Assembly (NCBI RefSeq): GCF_030813415.1
Contig: NZ_JAUSUF010000009.1
Location: forward strand, 1-64,000
Origin: Eubacterium multiforme
GTDB taxonomy: Bacteria > Bacillota > Clostridia > Clostridiales > Clostridiaceae
DNA length: 64,000 nt
Direction of reading: 5' to 3'
A model generated the notes under the pieces. It had not been told where the DNA came from. It made no database searches and saw only the letters and a list, made by a program, of their open reading frames with translations. This document shows, piece after piece, positions 25,739 to 35,131 of this stretch. The translations under genes and the position numbers were made by a program. The stretch's first letter is position 1, and each line of letters begins with the position of its first letter.

Positions 25739-26821
25739 TTGAAAAAATCTGTTCATGGTGGAAATATTGATGAAATTTGTAGAAAATATAATATAAGTAA
25801 GGATGAAATTACTGATTTTTCAGCAAATATAAATCCATTAGGACTTAATGAAAATATAAAAAATTCAATAATAAATAGTATAGAAGAAATAATACATTAT
25901 CCAGATATAACTTATCTTTCACTTAAAGAAGAAATAGTTAAATCAGAGAGAATAAATATAGAAAATTTATTTTTAGGAAATGGGGCAGCTGAATGTATAT
26001 TTAATTTAGTTAGAGGCATGAAACCTAAAAATACACTTATCTTAGCTCCAACTTTTTCAGAATATGAAGAAGCCCTTAAAAGTATAGATGGAAATATAGA
26101 ATATTTTTTATTAAAGGAAGAAGAGGACTTTAAATTAAATGAAAGGTTAATAGATAGATTAGATGAAAGCTTAGACCTTTTATTTATATGTAATCCTAAT
26201 AATCCAACAGGAGTTATAACAAAAAAAGATTATTTAGAAAAGGTAATTAAAAGGGCAAAGGAATTAAATATTTATGTTACCCTTGATGAATCTTTTTTAG
26301 ACTTTGTAGAAGATAAAGAAAAATATTCAGTACTTAATTTAATAAGCAAATATGATAATTTAATAGTTATAAAATCTTTAACTAAGTTTTATGCAATTCC
26401 AGGTCTTAGAATAGGTTTTGGAGTTACAAATAATAAGGAATTATTAAATAAAATAAATAAAGTTACCATGTCTTGGAATGTAAATACATTAGCAGAAATT
26501 GCAGCAACAAAAGGATTAAAAGAAGAAAACTATAAAAAAGAAAGTATTAATTATGTAAATGGTGAAAGGGAATATTTATATAATAATTTAAAAAATATAG
26601 ATAATATAAAGGTTTTTAAGCCATCAGTTAATTTTATATTTTTTAAGATAAATTTAAATATAGATTTAAAGGAAGAACTTTTAAAGTATGGGATTTTAAT
26701 TAGAAGTTGTAATAATTATAAAGGGTTAGATAATAAGTTTTATAGAATTGCAGTTAGAACAAGGATAGAAAACAATAAAATAATAAATGCATTAAATAAG
26801 GTTTTTAATAATGAAAGATAA
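25739..26821 (+). CDS. cobD: L-threonine-O-3-phosphate decarboxylase CobD (TTG start)
   Basis: A 360-residue PLP enzyme of the histidinol-phosphate aminotransferase fold. It decarboxylates threonine phosphate to the aminopropanol phosphate used by CbiB. The PLP lysine is Lys216 in S-L-T-K-F-Y-A-I-P-G, and N-P-N-N-P-T-G and the N-terminal H-G-G-N motif are present. I take the TTG at 25739 as start: GAGGTGA lies about 8 nt before it, and the product begins K-K-S-V-H-G-G-N, as CobD usually does. The longer upstream frame would run into the SD and cbiB. Confidence 0.92.
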   Translation: MKKSVHGGNIDEICRKYNISKDEITDFSANINPLGLNENIKNSIINSIEEIIHYPDITYLSLKEEIVKSERINIENLFLGNGAAECIFNLVRGMKPKNTLILAPTFSEYEEALKSIDGNIEYFLLKEEEDFKLNERLIDRLDESLDLLFICNPNNPTGVITKKDYLEKVIKRAKELNIYVTLDESFLDFVEDKEKYSVLNLISKYDNLIVIKSLTKFYAIPGLRIGFGVTNNKELLNKINKVTMSWNVNTLAEIAATKGLKEENYKKESINYVNGEREYLYNNLKNIDNIKVFKPSVNFIFFKINLNIDLKEELLKYGILIRSCNNYKGLDNKFYRIAVRTRIENNKIINALNKVFNNER

Positions 26822-27953
26822 AAAAGTTTTAATAATTTTAGATGGATATTTTGAAAATACAAGTGAAATAAAAGATATTATAAACTTAAATTTTGAAAAA
26901 TTACAAAAGAAAAGTAATTTTTTTTATAGAGGAGAAGTAGATAACTCCCTATTAGAATATGATGTTGACAGTTTAAATTGTATATTTAATATTTTGGGAT
27001 ATTCGCCAAAGGAAAATAAAATATATGAAAGAGCTTATTTTGAGGCTTTATCAAGGGGATATAACCTGAATTTAGATAAATCCCTTTTAAGATGCAATTT
27101 AGTAAAAGTTAATAATGGAAGATTAATAGATTTTACAGGGGGATTATCTACAAAGGATATGGATTTACTTATTAGTAAATTTATAGATAACCTTAAAGAT
27201 AAAAGGGAGTTTAATAAATATTTTAATCTTCTTCATTGTGATGCTTATAGAAATTTACTTTTTGTAAATGAAAAATATGAAAAATTAAATAATATAGTAT
27301 TTTTAAAACCTCATAGCAATGTAGGAGAATATATAAAGTATATATTACCTAAAATGCAGGGAGAAAATAGTGAAAGCTTAAATTTATTACTTAAATTTAT
27401 AAAGTTTTCTTATAATTATTTTAAAAGCTTAGGTTATGAAGGTTTGATGTTATATCCTTGGGGACTTTCTAAAAGGTCAGAAATTGCTCCTTTAACTGAA
27501 AGGTATAATATAAATGGGGGAGTGATTTCAGGAATTGATTTAGTAAAAGGAATGGGTAAATCACTAGGGTTAAAGGTGATAAAGCTAAAGGAATCAACAG
27601 GAGATTATGACACTTCATTAATAGAAAAATTTAATAAGGCTAAGGAAAACTTAAATGATTTAGACTTTTTACTTATACATATAAATGGCTGTGATGAAAT
27701 AGCTCATAGAAAAGATACTATAGGAAAAGCCTTATTTTTAGAAAAAATATTTAAGGAATTAATTAATCCATTAGTAGAAGAGGTTAATAAAAAATATAAT
27801 TATTCTTTATTAATAACAGGAGATCATATAACTAATTCATTAACTGGCAATCATGAAAGAGGAAAGGGAGAATTTTTGCTATTAAATTCTAAAGAGAAAA
27901 ACATAAATTCTCATAGTGAAAGTAAAGAGTTAATAAACTTAATTTTTATTTAA
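26811..27953 (+). CDS. Phosphoglycerate-mutase-like protein of the alkaline phosphatase superfamily
   Basis: A 380-residue protein related to archaeal-type cofactor-independent phosphoglycerate mutase (ApgM). The metal and nucleophile positions appear kept: Asp11 in I-L-D-G, candidate nucleophile Ser54 (D-S-L, followed by I-L-G-Y-S-P), Asp295 and His299 (D-E-I-A-H), Asp338/His339 (T-G-D-H) and His348 (N-H-E-R-G). It lies between cobD and cbiP, overlapping cobD by 11 nt, so a B12 role is likelier than glycolysis. The operon lacks cobC, so alpha-ribazole-5'-phosphate phosphatase is my candidate activity. This is an inference. Confidence 0.75.
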   Translation: MKDKKVLIILDGYFENTSEIKDIINLNFEKLQKKSNFFYRGEVDNSLLEYDVDSLNCIFNILGYSPKENKIYERAYFEALSRGYNLNLDKSLLRCNLVKVNNGRLIDFTGGLSTKDMDLLISKFIDNLKDKREFNKYFNLLHCDAYRNLLFVNEKYEKLNNIVFLKPHSNVGEYIKYILPKMQGENSESLNLLLKFIKFSYNYFKSLGYEGLMLYPWGLSKRSEIAPLTERYNINGGVISGIDLVKGMGKSLGLKVIKLKESTGDYDTSLIEKFNKAKENLNDLDFLLIHINGCDEIAHRKDTIGKALFLEKIFKELINPLVEEVNKKYNYSLLITGDHITNSLTGNHERGKGEFLLLNSKEKNINSHSESKELINLIFI

Positions 27954-27966
27954 AAGGATTGATAAG

Positions 27967-29466
27967 ATGAAATCTAAAGGAATAATGTTACTTGGAACAG
28001 CCTCATCAGTAGGAAAAAGTACATTAGCTGCGGCAATTTGTAGATATTTTACTAATAAATCTTTAAAGGTTTGTCCATTTAAGGCTATGAATATATCCTT
28101 AAACTCTTTTGTTACAGAGGATGGACTTGAAATGGGAAGAGCACAGGTTGTTCAGGCAGAGGCTTGCAATATAAAGCCAAAGGCTTTTATGAATCCATTA
28201 CTTTTAAAGCCAAATGGAGGAAAGACTCAAGTTATTGTAAATGGAAAAGTTAAATTTATAATGGATGCCTATAAGTATAAAGAAATAAATAAAGAATTAA
28301 AAAAGGAAGTTTTAAATACTTATAATTCTATAAAAGATAAATATGATTTATTAGTACTTGAAGGTTCAGGAAGCTGTGCTGAAATTAATTTAAAAGAAAC
28401 TGATATAGCTAATATGGCAATGGCTAAAATGGCAGATGTACCTGTAATATTAGTAGCTGATATAGATAGAGGTGGAGTTTTTGCCTCTGTTGTTGGAACT
28501 ATTATGTTATTAGATGAAGAGGACAGAAAGAGAGTTAAAGGTGTAATAATAAATAAATTTAGAGGAAGAGTAGATTTATTTAAAGATGCCATGAAACAAT
28601 TAGAGGATATAATAAATATTCCAGTTCTTGGTGTTATGCCCCACTGTAAATTAGATATTGAAGATGAGGATGGAGTAAGTGAAAAAATATTAAAAAATAA
28701 CAGCAATAATAAAGGAAAAATAGATATAGCTATAATTAAACTTTCTCATATGTCTAATTTTACTGATTTTAATAATTTAGAGAGAAATGAGGATTTAAAT
28801 GTAAGGTATGTTAATAATATTAATGACCTTAAAAACCCTCATATGATAATAATTCCTGGAAGTAAAAATACTATTGAAGATTTAAAAATATTAAAGGAAA
28901 ATGGAATCTTTAATAAAATAAAGGAGTTAAATTCTAAAGGAACTTTAGTTTTTGGAGTTTGTGGTGGTTATCAAATTCTTGGAGAAAAGGTTATAGATAA
29001 TAACCAAATAGAAGGAAATGTATCAGAAGAAGAAGGATTAGCTTTATTAAAGTTTAAAACTAAATTTAATAAAGATAAAACAACTCTTCAAATTAAGGCA
29101 AAAGTTAATGGAAAAACACCTTTTGGAGAAGAATTTGAAGGTATAAAATTAGAAGGTTATGAAATACATAATGGAGTTAATGAATATGATGATGAAATAA
29201 TACCTTTTATTTGTGATGAAAATAATAGAATTGTTGGATCAGTTAATGAAAAGGGAACAGTTGTTGGAACTTATCTTCATGGAATTTTTGATTCTGATGA
29301 ATTTAATTTAAAGTTACTAAATTATATAGGAAAGAAAAATAATATAGAACTTAATAGTAAAAAGCATTATTCTTATAAAGAGCATAAGAACAATGAATAT
29401 AATAAACTGGCAAAACTTTTAGAAGAAAATATAGATATAGAAAAATTAGAAAAAATAATATTTTAA
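27967..29466 (+). CDS. cbiP: Cobyric acid synthase CbiP
   Basis: A 499-residue glutamine amidotransferase that amidates the b, d, e and g side chains. The N-terminal L-L-G-T-A-S-S-V-G-K-S-T-L (8-20) is its P-loop, and P-F-K-A-M-N-I-S-L-N-S and E-M-G-R-A-Q-V-V-Q-A-E-A are CbiP signatures. The glutaminase nucleophile is Cys332 in F-G-V-C-G-G-Y-Q-I-L-G. It is the last gene of the operon. I found no clear terminator in the 75-nt gap before the cupin gene. Confidence 0.96.
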   Translation: MKSKGIMLLGTASSVGKSTLAAAICRYFTNKSLKVCPFKAMNISLNSFVTEDGLEMGRAQVVQAEACNIKPKAFMNPLLLKPNGGKTQVIVNGKVKFIMDAYKYKEINKELKKEVLNTYNSIKDKYDLLVLEGSGSCAEINLKETDIANMAMAKMADVPVILVADIDRGGVFASVVGTIMLLDEEDRKRVKGVIINKFRGRVDLFKDAMKQLEDIINIPVLGVMPHCKLDIEDEDGVSEKILKNNSNNKGKIDIAIIKLSHMSNFTDFNNLERNEDLNVRYVNNINDLKNPHMIIIPGSKNTIEDLKILKENGIFNKIKELNSKGTLVFGVCGGYQILGEKVIDNNQIEGNVSEEEGLALLKFKTKFNKDKTTLQIKAKVNGKTPFGEEFEGIKLEGYEIHNGVNEYDDEIIPFICDENNRIVGSVNEKGTVVGTYLHGIFDSDEFNLKLLNYIGKKNNIELNSKKHYSYKEHKNNEYNKLAKLLEENIDIEKLEKIIF

Positions 29467-29541
29467 TAGTGAATAATATTACCTCTTTAAGATAAAAATT
29501 AATTATATGTAGAATAAATTTATTTAAGGAGAGTTTATATT

Positions 29542-29886
29542 ATGGAAGCTATAAAAAAACATTTATTAGATGGAACATTAGAACAGTACAATAATAATGT
29601 AGTACCTAAAGTACCAGTTTTTGCAGGAGAAGATATAACATCAGAAGTTTATTATTTTAAGCCTAACCAAGTATTAAAGGAGCATAGACATCCAGCTGGA
29701 GAGCAAATATTTATTTTCTTAAAAGGCTCAGGCAAGATGATAGTTAATGATAAAGGATATGATGTTAATGAAGGAAGCACTGTATTTGTAAAAACAGGAG
29801 AATGGCATGAAATCATTAATGGAACTGTTGAAGAAATGATTGCAGTCCAAGTAACTAAAACAAATGCAGGAGCTGAGTATAAATAA
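29542..29886 (+). CDS. Small single-domain cupin protein
   Basis: A 114-residue protein with one cupin barrel. Motif 1 is H-R-H-P-A-G-E-Q-I-F-I-F-L-K-G (from about residue 53) and motif 2 is E-G-S-T-V-F-V-K-T-G-E-W-H-E. The His/His/Glu/His metal-binding set is plausibly complete. Such proteins are often metal-dependent enzymes or sensors; no substrate can be assigned. SD AAGGAGAG. It follows the B12 operon by 75 nt and could be read through from it, but it has no known link to B12 synthesis. Confidence 0.8.
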   Translation: MEAIKKHLLDGTLEQYNNNVVPKVPVFAGEDITSEVYYFKPNQVLKEHRHPAGEQIFIFLKGSGKMIVNDKGYDVNEGSTVFVKTGEWHEIINGTVEEMIAVQVTKTNAGAEYK

Positions 29887-29904
29887 AATAGTTAAAAGTA
29901 TATT

Positions 29905-29949
29905 TAAAAAAGATTTAAATTAAAAATTTTAATTTAAATCTTTTTTTTG
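29905..29949. terminator. Strong hairpin terminator after the cupin gene
   Basis: A 20-nt A-rich arm (29906-29925) is nearly perfectly complementary to 29927-29945 and is followed by an uninterrupted T tract. It separates the cupin/B12 region from the ABC transporter genes. Confidence 0.85.
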
Positions 29950-29997
29950 TTTTTAAAGATGTATAATTTATTTATAGGATAAAAAAGGGAGGATTTT

Positions 29998-30894
29998 ATG
30001 TTAAAATTACGTGGAATTTATAAAAAAATACATAATAAAGAAATACTTAAAGACTTAAACTTAGAAGTAAAAGAAAATGAAATTTTTGGTTTTTTAGGCC
30101 CAAATGGTGCAGGTAAAAGTACTACAATGAAAATTATTTGTGGTTTAATTAAACCTGATAAGGGTGAAGTTTTGATAAATAATATAAATATAAATGAAAA
30201 TAGAATAGAAGCTTTAAAAAATTTAGGCGCTTTAATCGAAAGTCCAAAAATTTATTCTTTTTTCTCTGCTAGAGAAAATTTAATGCAAATAGCAAGAATA
30301 GAGAAAATTAATGAAAATGAAGTGGATAAAGTATTAGATTTAGTAGGTTTAAAATATACAAATAGTTTAAAAGTAAAAAACTTTTCTTTAGGTATGAAAC
30401 AAAGGTTAGGTATTGCTCAAGCTATAATAGGAAATAAAAAAATATTAATTTTAGATGAACCTACAAATGGTTTAGATGCTAATGGTGTAATAGAATTTAG
30501 AAATATGTTAAAAACATTAGTTAAAACAAAAAATATTTCTGTATTTATTTCATCTCATAAATTAGATGAAATTGAAAAGATTTGTGATGAAGTTGCATTT
30601 CTTGAAAATGGAACAATAAAATCTATTCAAAGTATAAAAAATCAATTATGTAAAGAAATTTTAATTTCTTCCCAAATCTATAATATTGAAAATTTAATTA
30701 AAAACAATAATTTAAAATTAATTAATTTTGAAATTTCTAATGAGAAAATAAAAATAATATGTGAAAACAAAAGACTGACTTCATTTTTAAGTTTTTTAAT
30801 TAATAATGATATTAATTTATCTAGTATTATTATTAAAGAAAAAAGTTTAGAGGAAAAATATTTAAATTTAATGGAAGGGGATTATAATGATTAG
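29998..30894 (+). CDS. ABC transporter ATP-binding protein, peptide-resistance type
   Basis: A 298-residue ABC ATPase. Walker A is G-P-N-G-A-G-K-S-T (34-42), the signature is F-S-L-G-M-K-Q-R (129-136) and Walker B is I-L-I-L-D-E-P-T (149-156). The S-L-G-M-K-Q signature, the early L-G-A-L-I-E-S-P and the C-terminal extension are typical of BcrA/lantibiotic-immunity ATPases. It overlaps the permease gene by 8 nt, so the two form an exporter. No peptide or two-component genes lie beside it, so the exported compound is unknown. SD GGGAGGA. Confidence 0.85.
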   Translation: MLKLRGIYKKIHNKEILKDLNLEVKENEIFGFLGPNGAGKSTTMKIICGLIKPDKGEVLINNININENRIEALKNLGALIESPKIYSFFSARENLMQIARIEKINENEVDKVLDLVGLKYTNSLKVKNFSLGMKQRLGIAQAIIGNKKILILDEPTNGLDANGVIEFRNMLKTLVKTKNISVFISSHKLDEIEKICDEVAFLENGTIKSIQSIKNQLCKEILISSQIYNIENLIKNNNLKLINFEISNEKIKIICENKRLTSFLSFLINNDINLSSIIIKEKSLEEKYLNLMEGDYND

Positions 30895-32056
30895 TTTAGT
30901 AAAAAATGAATTATTTAAATTAATAAAAAATAAAAAATTAATGATGTTGATAATAATTTTGTCATTGTTAAGTTTTGGTCTTATTTCTTTATGTTTTTTT
31001 CAAACTAGCAATTACTCCTTAAATAAGGATATAAATACACTTAATCAATTAAAGGAAAAAGATTCTCATTTAAAAAATGATAGTAAAGATAAACTTCCTA
31101 TAGAGAAACGAATCAATCAATTAGAGTCAATGATTAATAATCATAATAATTTAAAAAATAAAAATTTTAATTGGAAGAAATCTTTACAAGAGCAAAATAA
31201 ATTACTAGAAACTAAAAAATTAAATGAAAATAAAACAGAAAAAGGTATTTCAAATACACGAATAGAGATGAATAATGTATTAATAAATAATAATATAAAA
31301 CCAACTTCTAAATATAGTTCTAATAGTTATGATTTTTTGACAACTTTCATATATATAATGAGTACTTTTTTTATGTTTTTTATAATTTCTATTACAATTT
31401 CTGATATTATATCAAATGAGTATTCTAATAATAATATACAAACTATTTTATTATTACCAATTCAAAAATGTAAAATTATTTTTAGCAAAGCTTTTGCTGC
31501 TATAATATTATTAGTATCTACTTTTTTATTATTTGATTTAATTGTATTTATTATTTCTGGGATTATATATTCTTTTGGTAATTATAAAACTCCTATATTT
31601 GTAAATCCAAAGTTTGAAAATAGTATAATATTAAACCAATCCTATAACCAATATATTTCAGCATTGCCTGACACTTCAACATATATTAGTGTGGGTAATC
31701 TTTTAATAAAAGCTATAATTTTTCAAGTTTTATTTATAATTTGTACTGTATTATTTTGTACACTTATATCTTTATTAACTAAAAATAATATAATTTCACT
31801 AATAATAACTGTCTTAACTCCAGTTATAGCTTTATTTATAAATTCATTTTTAGCAAAAACAGGAGTAATGAAAATACTAAGTGTATTCTTTGTTTTTTTA
31901 AATAATCCAATTGATATAATAACTAATAAATATCCTATTTTAACTGGATGTACATACATAAACTATAATTCGAGTTTATTTATTTTAATAATTTGGATTA
32001 TATTATTATTATCTTTATTGAAATTATTTTCTGGAAATTTGAAATATAAAAAATAA
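30887..32056 (+). CDS. ABC transporter permease (ABC-2 type)
   Basis: A 389-residue membrane subunit. One N-terminal hydrophobic segment (about 17-38) is followed by a long hydrophilic, Lys/Asn-rich region (about 40-145) and then five hydrophobic segments in the C-terminal half, the usual ABC-2 layout for antibiotic-peptide exporters. The partner ATPase overlaps it upstream. The hydrophilic loop is probably extracellular and could recognise the drug or peptide. This pair is even richer in A+T and Asn/Lys codons than its neighbours, which may indicate acquisition, though the difference is modest. Confidence 0.8.
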   Translation: MISLVKNELFKLIKNKKLMMLIIILSLLSFGLISLCFFQTSNYSLNKDINTLNQLKEKDSHLKNDSKDKLPIEKRINQLESMINNHNNLKNKNFNWKKSLQEQNKLLETKKLNENKTEKGISNTRIEMNNVLINNNIKPTSKYSSNSYDFLTTFIYIMSTFFMFFIISITISDIISNEYSNNNIQTILLLPIQKCKIIFSKAFAAIILLVSTFLLFDLIVFIISGIIYSFGNYKTPIFVNPKFENSIILNQSYNQYISALPDTSTYISVGNLLIKAIIFQVLFIICTVLFCTLISLLTKNNIISLIITVLTPVIALFINSFLAKTGVMKILSVFFVFLNNPIDIITNKYPILTGCTYINYNSSLFILIIWIILLLSLLKLFSGNLKYKK

Positions 32057-32125
32057 TTTCAATGAAAATATTTTCATTATTTACTATAAACTTAGTATTT
32101 AGTTTTTTCGTAAATATAAATGGAC

Positions 32126-32160
32126 TGTTGCATTAAAGAATTAATGTGACAGTTTTTTTT
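32126..32160 (+). terminator. Terminator after the ABC transporter pair
   Basis: ACTGTTGCATTAA (from 32126) pairs with TTAATGTGACAGT with two G-U pairs and a 4-nt loop, followed by eight Ts. Confidence 0.8.
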
Positions 32161-32179
32161 ATAAAAATTTTAAAAATAT

Positions 32180-32209
32180 ATTGAAAAACGTTTACAAGTA
32201 TATTATTAT
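32180..32209 (+). promoter_or_regulatory. rbs promoter with a cre-like element
   Basis: TTGAAA and TATTAT are separated by 17 nt and form a good sigma-A promoter. The sequence overlapping the -35, T-G-A-A-A-A-A-CG-T-T-T-A-C-A, resembles a CcpA cre site but has one extra A before the central CG, so it is only a candidate. Confidence 0.55.
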
Positions 32210-32214
32210 ATAGT

Positions 32215-32240
32215 TAATCGATTTAGTGAAACGATTTAGT
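32215..32240 (+). promoter_or_regulatory. LacI-type operator before rbsK
   Basis: AATCGATTTAGTG is followed by AAACGATT, an imperfect palindrome of the AATCG-TTT / AAA-CGATT kind, just downstream of the -10 and before the rbsK SD. It is the probable binding site of the LacI-type regulator encoded at the end of the locus. Confidence 0.6.
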
Positions 32241-32256
32241 AGGAAGGATGAAAAAT

Positions 32257-33186
32257 ATGAACAAAGTTTGTGTACTTGGAAGTATAAATATGGATTTAGT
32301 TATAAAGGTTAATGAAATGCCAAAGGAAGGTGAAACAATACTTTCAAAATCCTTTGAAAAAATAGCAGGTGGCAAAGGAGCTAACCAAGCAGTTGCTGCA
32401 AAGAGATCTGGTAATTTAGTTTCAATGATTGGGAAAATAGGAAAAGATGATAATGGAGAAATATTAAAAGGATTATTAGAAAAAGAAGGAATAAATACTA
32501 ATTTAATATTTGAAGATGATAAAGAACCTACAGGTATGGCTATGATAACAGTAAATAATAATGGAAATAATTCAATAGTTGTTATTTCAGGTTCAAATAT
32601 GACATTAAATGAAGAGGAAATAGAAAAATCTAAGGAGGAAATAAAGAAAAGCCATATATTAATATCTCAATTTGAAACTCCAGAAGATTGTACATTAAAA
32701 GCTTTTAAAATAGCAAAAGAAAATAATATTATAACTATTTTAAATCCAGCACCAGCTAAAAAAATAAATGATGAATTATTAAAATATACAGATATAATTA
32801 TTCCAAATGAAACAGAGGCAGAAGTTTTAACAGGAATAAAGGTTAATGATTTAGAAACAGCTAAAAAAGCTTCTAAAGAATTATTAAAAAAAGGTGTTAA
32901 GTTTGTAATTATAACTTTAGGAGAAAAGGGAGCTGCTGTTATAAGTAAAGATGATGGACAAGTAGTACCAGCTTTTAAAGTTAAAGCAATAGATACAACA
33001 GCAGCAGGAGATAGTTTTATTGGAGGTTTAAGTTTTAAACTTAATACAGAAAATTTAAGTTTTGAAAATTTATTAAAGGCAGTTAAATTTGGTAACAAGG
33101 TTTCTTCAATAACAGTTCAAAGGGAAGGAGCACAACCTTCAATTGCGAAAATAGAAGAAGTAATTGAAGTTTATGGAGAGGAGTAA
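32257..33186 (+). CDS. rbsK: Ribokinase
   Basis: A 309-residue PfkB-family kinase that phosphorylates ribose to ribose-5-phosphate. G-G-K-G-A-N-Q (38-44) and D-T-T-A-A-G-D-S-F (246-254, catalytic base Asp252) are the ribokinase signatures. The start at 32257 is chosen over an ATG at 32248, which directly abuts the SD AGGAAGG. It is the first gene of rbsKDACB. Confidence 0.96.
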   Translation: MNKVCVLGSINMDLVIKVNEMPKEGETILSKSFEKIAGGKGANQAVAAKRSGNLVSMIGKIGKDDNGEILKGLLEKEGINTNLIFEDDKEPTGMAMITVNNNGNNSIVVISGSNMTLNEEEIEKSKEEIKKSHILISQFETPEDCTLKAFKIAKENNIITILNPAPAKKINDELLKYTDIIIPNETEAEVLTGIKVNDLETAKKASKELLKKGVKFVIITLGEKGAAVISKDDGQVVPAFKVKAIDTTAAGDSFIGGLSFKLNTENLSFENLLKAVKFGNKVSSITVQREGAQPSIAKIEEVIEVYGEE

Positions 33187-33191
33187 CATTT

Positions 33192-33587
33192 ATGAGAAAG
33201 ACAAAATTATTAAATAGTGAAATAGGAACAGTAATATCAAAGATGGGACATACAGATTCTTTAGCTATAGGAGATTGTGGATTACCTATACCAAAGGATG
33301 TACAGAGAATAGATTTAGCATTAATTAAAAATTTACCTACATTTTTAGATACATTAAAAGCTGTACTTTTAGAACTTGAAATAGAGGAAGTAATTATAGC
33401 AGAAGAAACAGAAAAAATAAGTACAAAACTTTTTGAAGAAATAAAAAAGGAAATTGGAGATGTTAAAATAACATTTTTAAGTCATGAAGGATTAAAAGAG
33501 GAACTTAAAAATTGCAAGGCTGTAATAAGAACAGGAGAACAAACACCTTATGCAAATATTATTTTAAAGTCAGGAGTTGTATTTTAA
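33192..33587 (+). CDS. rbsD: D-ribose pyranase
   Basis: A 131-residue RbsD/FucU-family mutarotase that converts beta-pyranose to furanose ribose, the form used by ribokinase. The N-terminal [17 protein letters not shown] holds catalytic His20. The C-terminal [13 protein letters not shown] motif is complete. It starts 5 nt after rbsK. Confidence 0.96.
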   Translation: MRKTKLLNSEIGTVISKMGHTDSLAIGDCGLPIPKDVQRIDLALIKNLPTFLDTLKAVLLELEIEEVIIAEETEKISTKLFEEIKKEIGDVKITFLSHEGLKEELKNCKAVIRTGEQTPYANIILKSGVVF

Positions 33588-33601
33588 AAGGAGGAGTTAC
33601 T

Positions 33602-35104
33602 ATGGGTTTAAAAAAACCAATGTTAAAAATGGAGGGAGTGAGTAAATCATTCCCTGGTGTTAAGGCTCTAGACAATGTTAATATAACTGCTTATGGAGGA
33701 GAGGTTACTGCTTTAATGGGTGAAAATGGAGCAGGAAAGTCAACTCTTATGAAAATACTAAGTGGTGTATATGAAAAAGATAGTGGAGATATATTTATTC
33801 AAGGAGAAAAGGTAAATATTAAAGGAATAAAAGCTGCTGAAGAATTAGGAATTACAATAATACATCAAGAACTTAGCGTTATTAATAATTTAACTGTTTG
33901 CGAAAATATATTTCTTGGAAATGAAAAAATAAGTAAAGGAACAAGAAAAATAAATAAGAAGCTTTTAGAAGAAAGAAGTAAAATGTTTTTGGATCAAATA
34001 GGTTGTAATGTAGATCCAAAGGAGCTTGTTTCAAATTTAAATGTTGGGGAAAAGCAAATGATTGAAATTGCAAAGGCATTAACTAAAAATGCAGCAGTAA
34101 TAATAATGGATGAACCGACAACAGCCCTTACAGATGTTGAAACTAAACAGTTATTTAAAGTAATAGAAAGTTTAAAGAAAAAAGGAATAGCAATTATATA
34201 CATATCACACAGGATGGAAGAAATATTTGCAATTTGCGATAGAGTTGAAGTTTTAAGAGATGGAAAATATGCAGGAAATGCAAAGGTTAAAGATATAGAT
34301 AATGATAAGTTAATAACAATGATGGTTGGAAGAAAGATAGAAGATCAATTTCCTTATAGAGAAACAAAAAAAGGAAAGGTTATTTTAGAAGTTAAAGATT
34401 TAAGTTCTAAAAAGGGAGTTTATGATGCAACCTTTAATGTTAAAGAGGGAGAAATATTAGGAATTGCAGGGCTTATGGGATCTGGAAGAACAGAACTTGC
34501 AAAAACTATATTTGGAGCTTACAAAAAAAGTGGTGGAACAGTTAAAGTTAATGGAAAAGAATTAAAGGGAGGAAGCATACAAGAGGCAATAAAAAATGGA
34601 GTATGTTATCTTTCAGAGGATAGAAAAAAAGAAGGCTGTGTTTTAGGTTTATCAGTAGCAGATAATATGACTATTTCAAATCTTCAAAGTTATGAGAATA
34701 AACTTGGAGGATTAAACAAAAAAAGTGAAATGGAAGATGTAAATGAATTCATAAATAAGATAAGAATTAAAACACCAAATCCACAGCAGTTAATGAAAAA
34801 TTTAAGTGGAGGAAATCAACAGAAGGTTATATTAGCAAAGTGGCTTATGCTTAAACCCGAGGTTTTAATAATAGATGAGCCAACTAGAGGTATTGATGTT
34901 GGTGCTAAGAAGGAAATATATGAGCTTTTAAATGAGCTTAAAGAAAGTGGAAAAGCTATAATTATAATTTCTTCAGACTTGCCAGAAGTTCTTGGAATAA
35001 GTGATAGGATAATGGTTATGAGTGAAGGGCATATAACTGGAGAAGTATTAAGAAGTGAGGCAACACAAGAAAAAATAATGAAATTAGCAGTTGGAGTAAA
35101 TTAA
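33602..35104 (+). CDS. rbsA: Ribose ABC transporter ATP-binding protein
   Basis: A 500-residue tandem ABC ATPase of sugar importers. The first Walker A is G-E-N-G-A-G-K-S-T (40-48) with signature L-N-V-G-E-K-Q. The second half carries the degenerate [10 protein letters not shown] and the L-S-G-G-N-Q-Q signature, as usual for RbsA/MglA. The frame is open upstream into rbsD, but ATG 33602 has an ideal SD (AAAGGAGGAG), so it is the start. It powers RbsC. Confidence 0.96.
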   Translation: MGLKKPMLKMEGVSKSFPGVKALDNVNITAYGGEVTALMGENGAGKSTLMKILSGVYEKDSGDIFIQGEKVNIKGIKAAEELGITIIHQELSVINNLTVCENIFLGNEKISKGTRKINKKLLEERSKMFLDQIGCNVDPKELVSNLNVGEKQMIEIAKALTKNAAVIIMDEPTTALTDVETKQLFKVIESLKKKGIAIIYISHRMEEIFAICDRVEVLRDGKYAGNAKVKDIDNDKLITMMVGRKIEDQFPYRETKKGKVILEVKDLSSKKGVYDATFNVKEGEILGIAGLMGSGRTELAKTIFGAYKKSGGTVKVNGKELKGGSIQEAIKNGVCYLSEDRKKEGCVLGLSVADNMTISNLQSYENKLGGLNKKSEMEDVNEFINKIRIKTPNPQQLMKNLSGGNQQKVILAKWLMLKPEVLIIDEPTRGIDVGAKKEIYELLNELKESGKAIIIISSDLPEVLGISDRIMVMSEGHITGEVLRSEATQEKIMKLAVGVN

Positions 35105-35131
35105 TTTTAAAAGGTGAGAGGAGAATTTCTT

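Noticed and set aside
32180..32195. Definite CcpA cre site at the rbs promoter
   Set aside because: The element has one extra base between the TG and the central CG compared with the consensus, so it is kept only as a cre-like candidate.
32667..33098. 143-codon minus-strand ORF opposite rbsK
   Set aside because: Shadow of ribokinase; no SD and no family resemblance.
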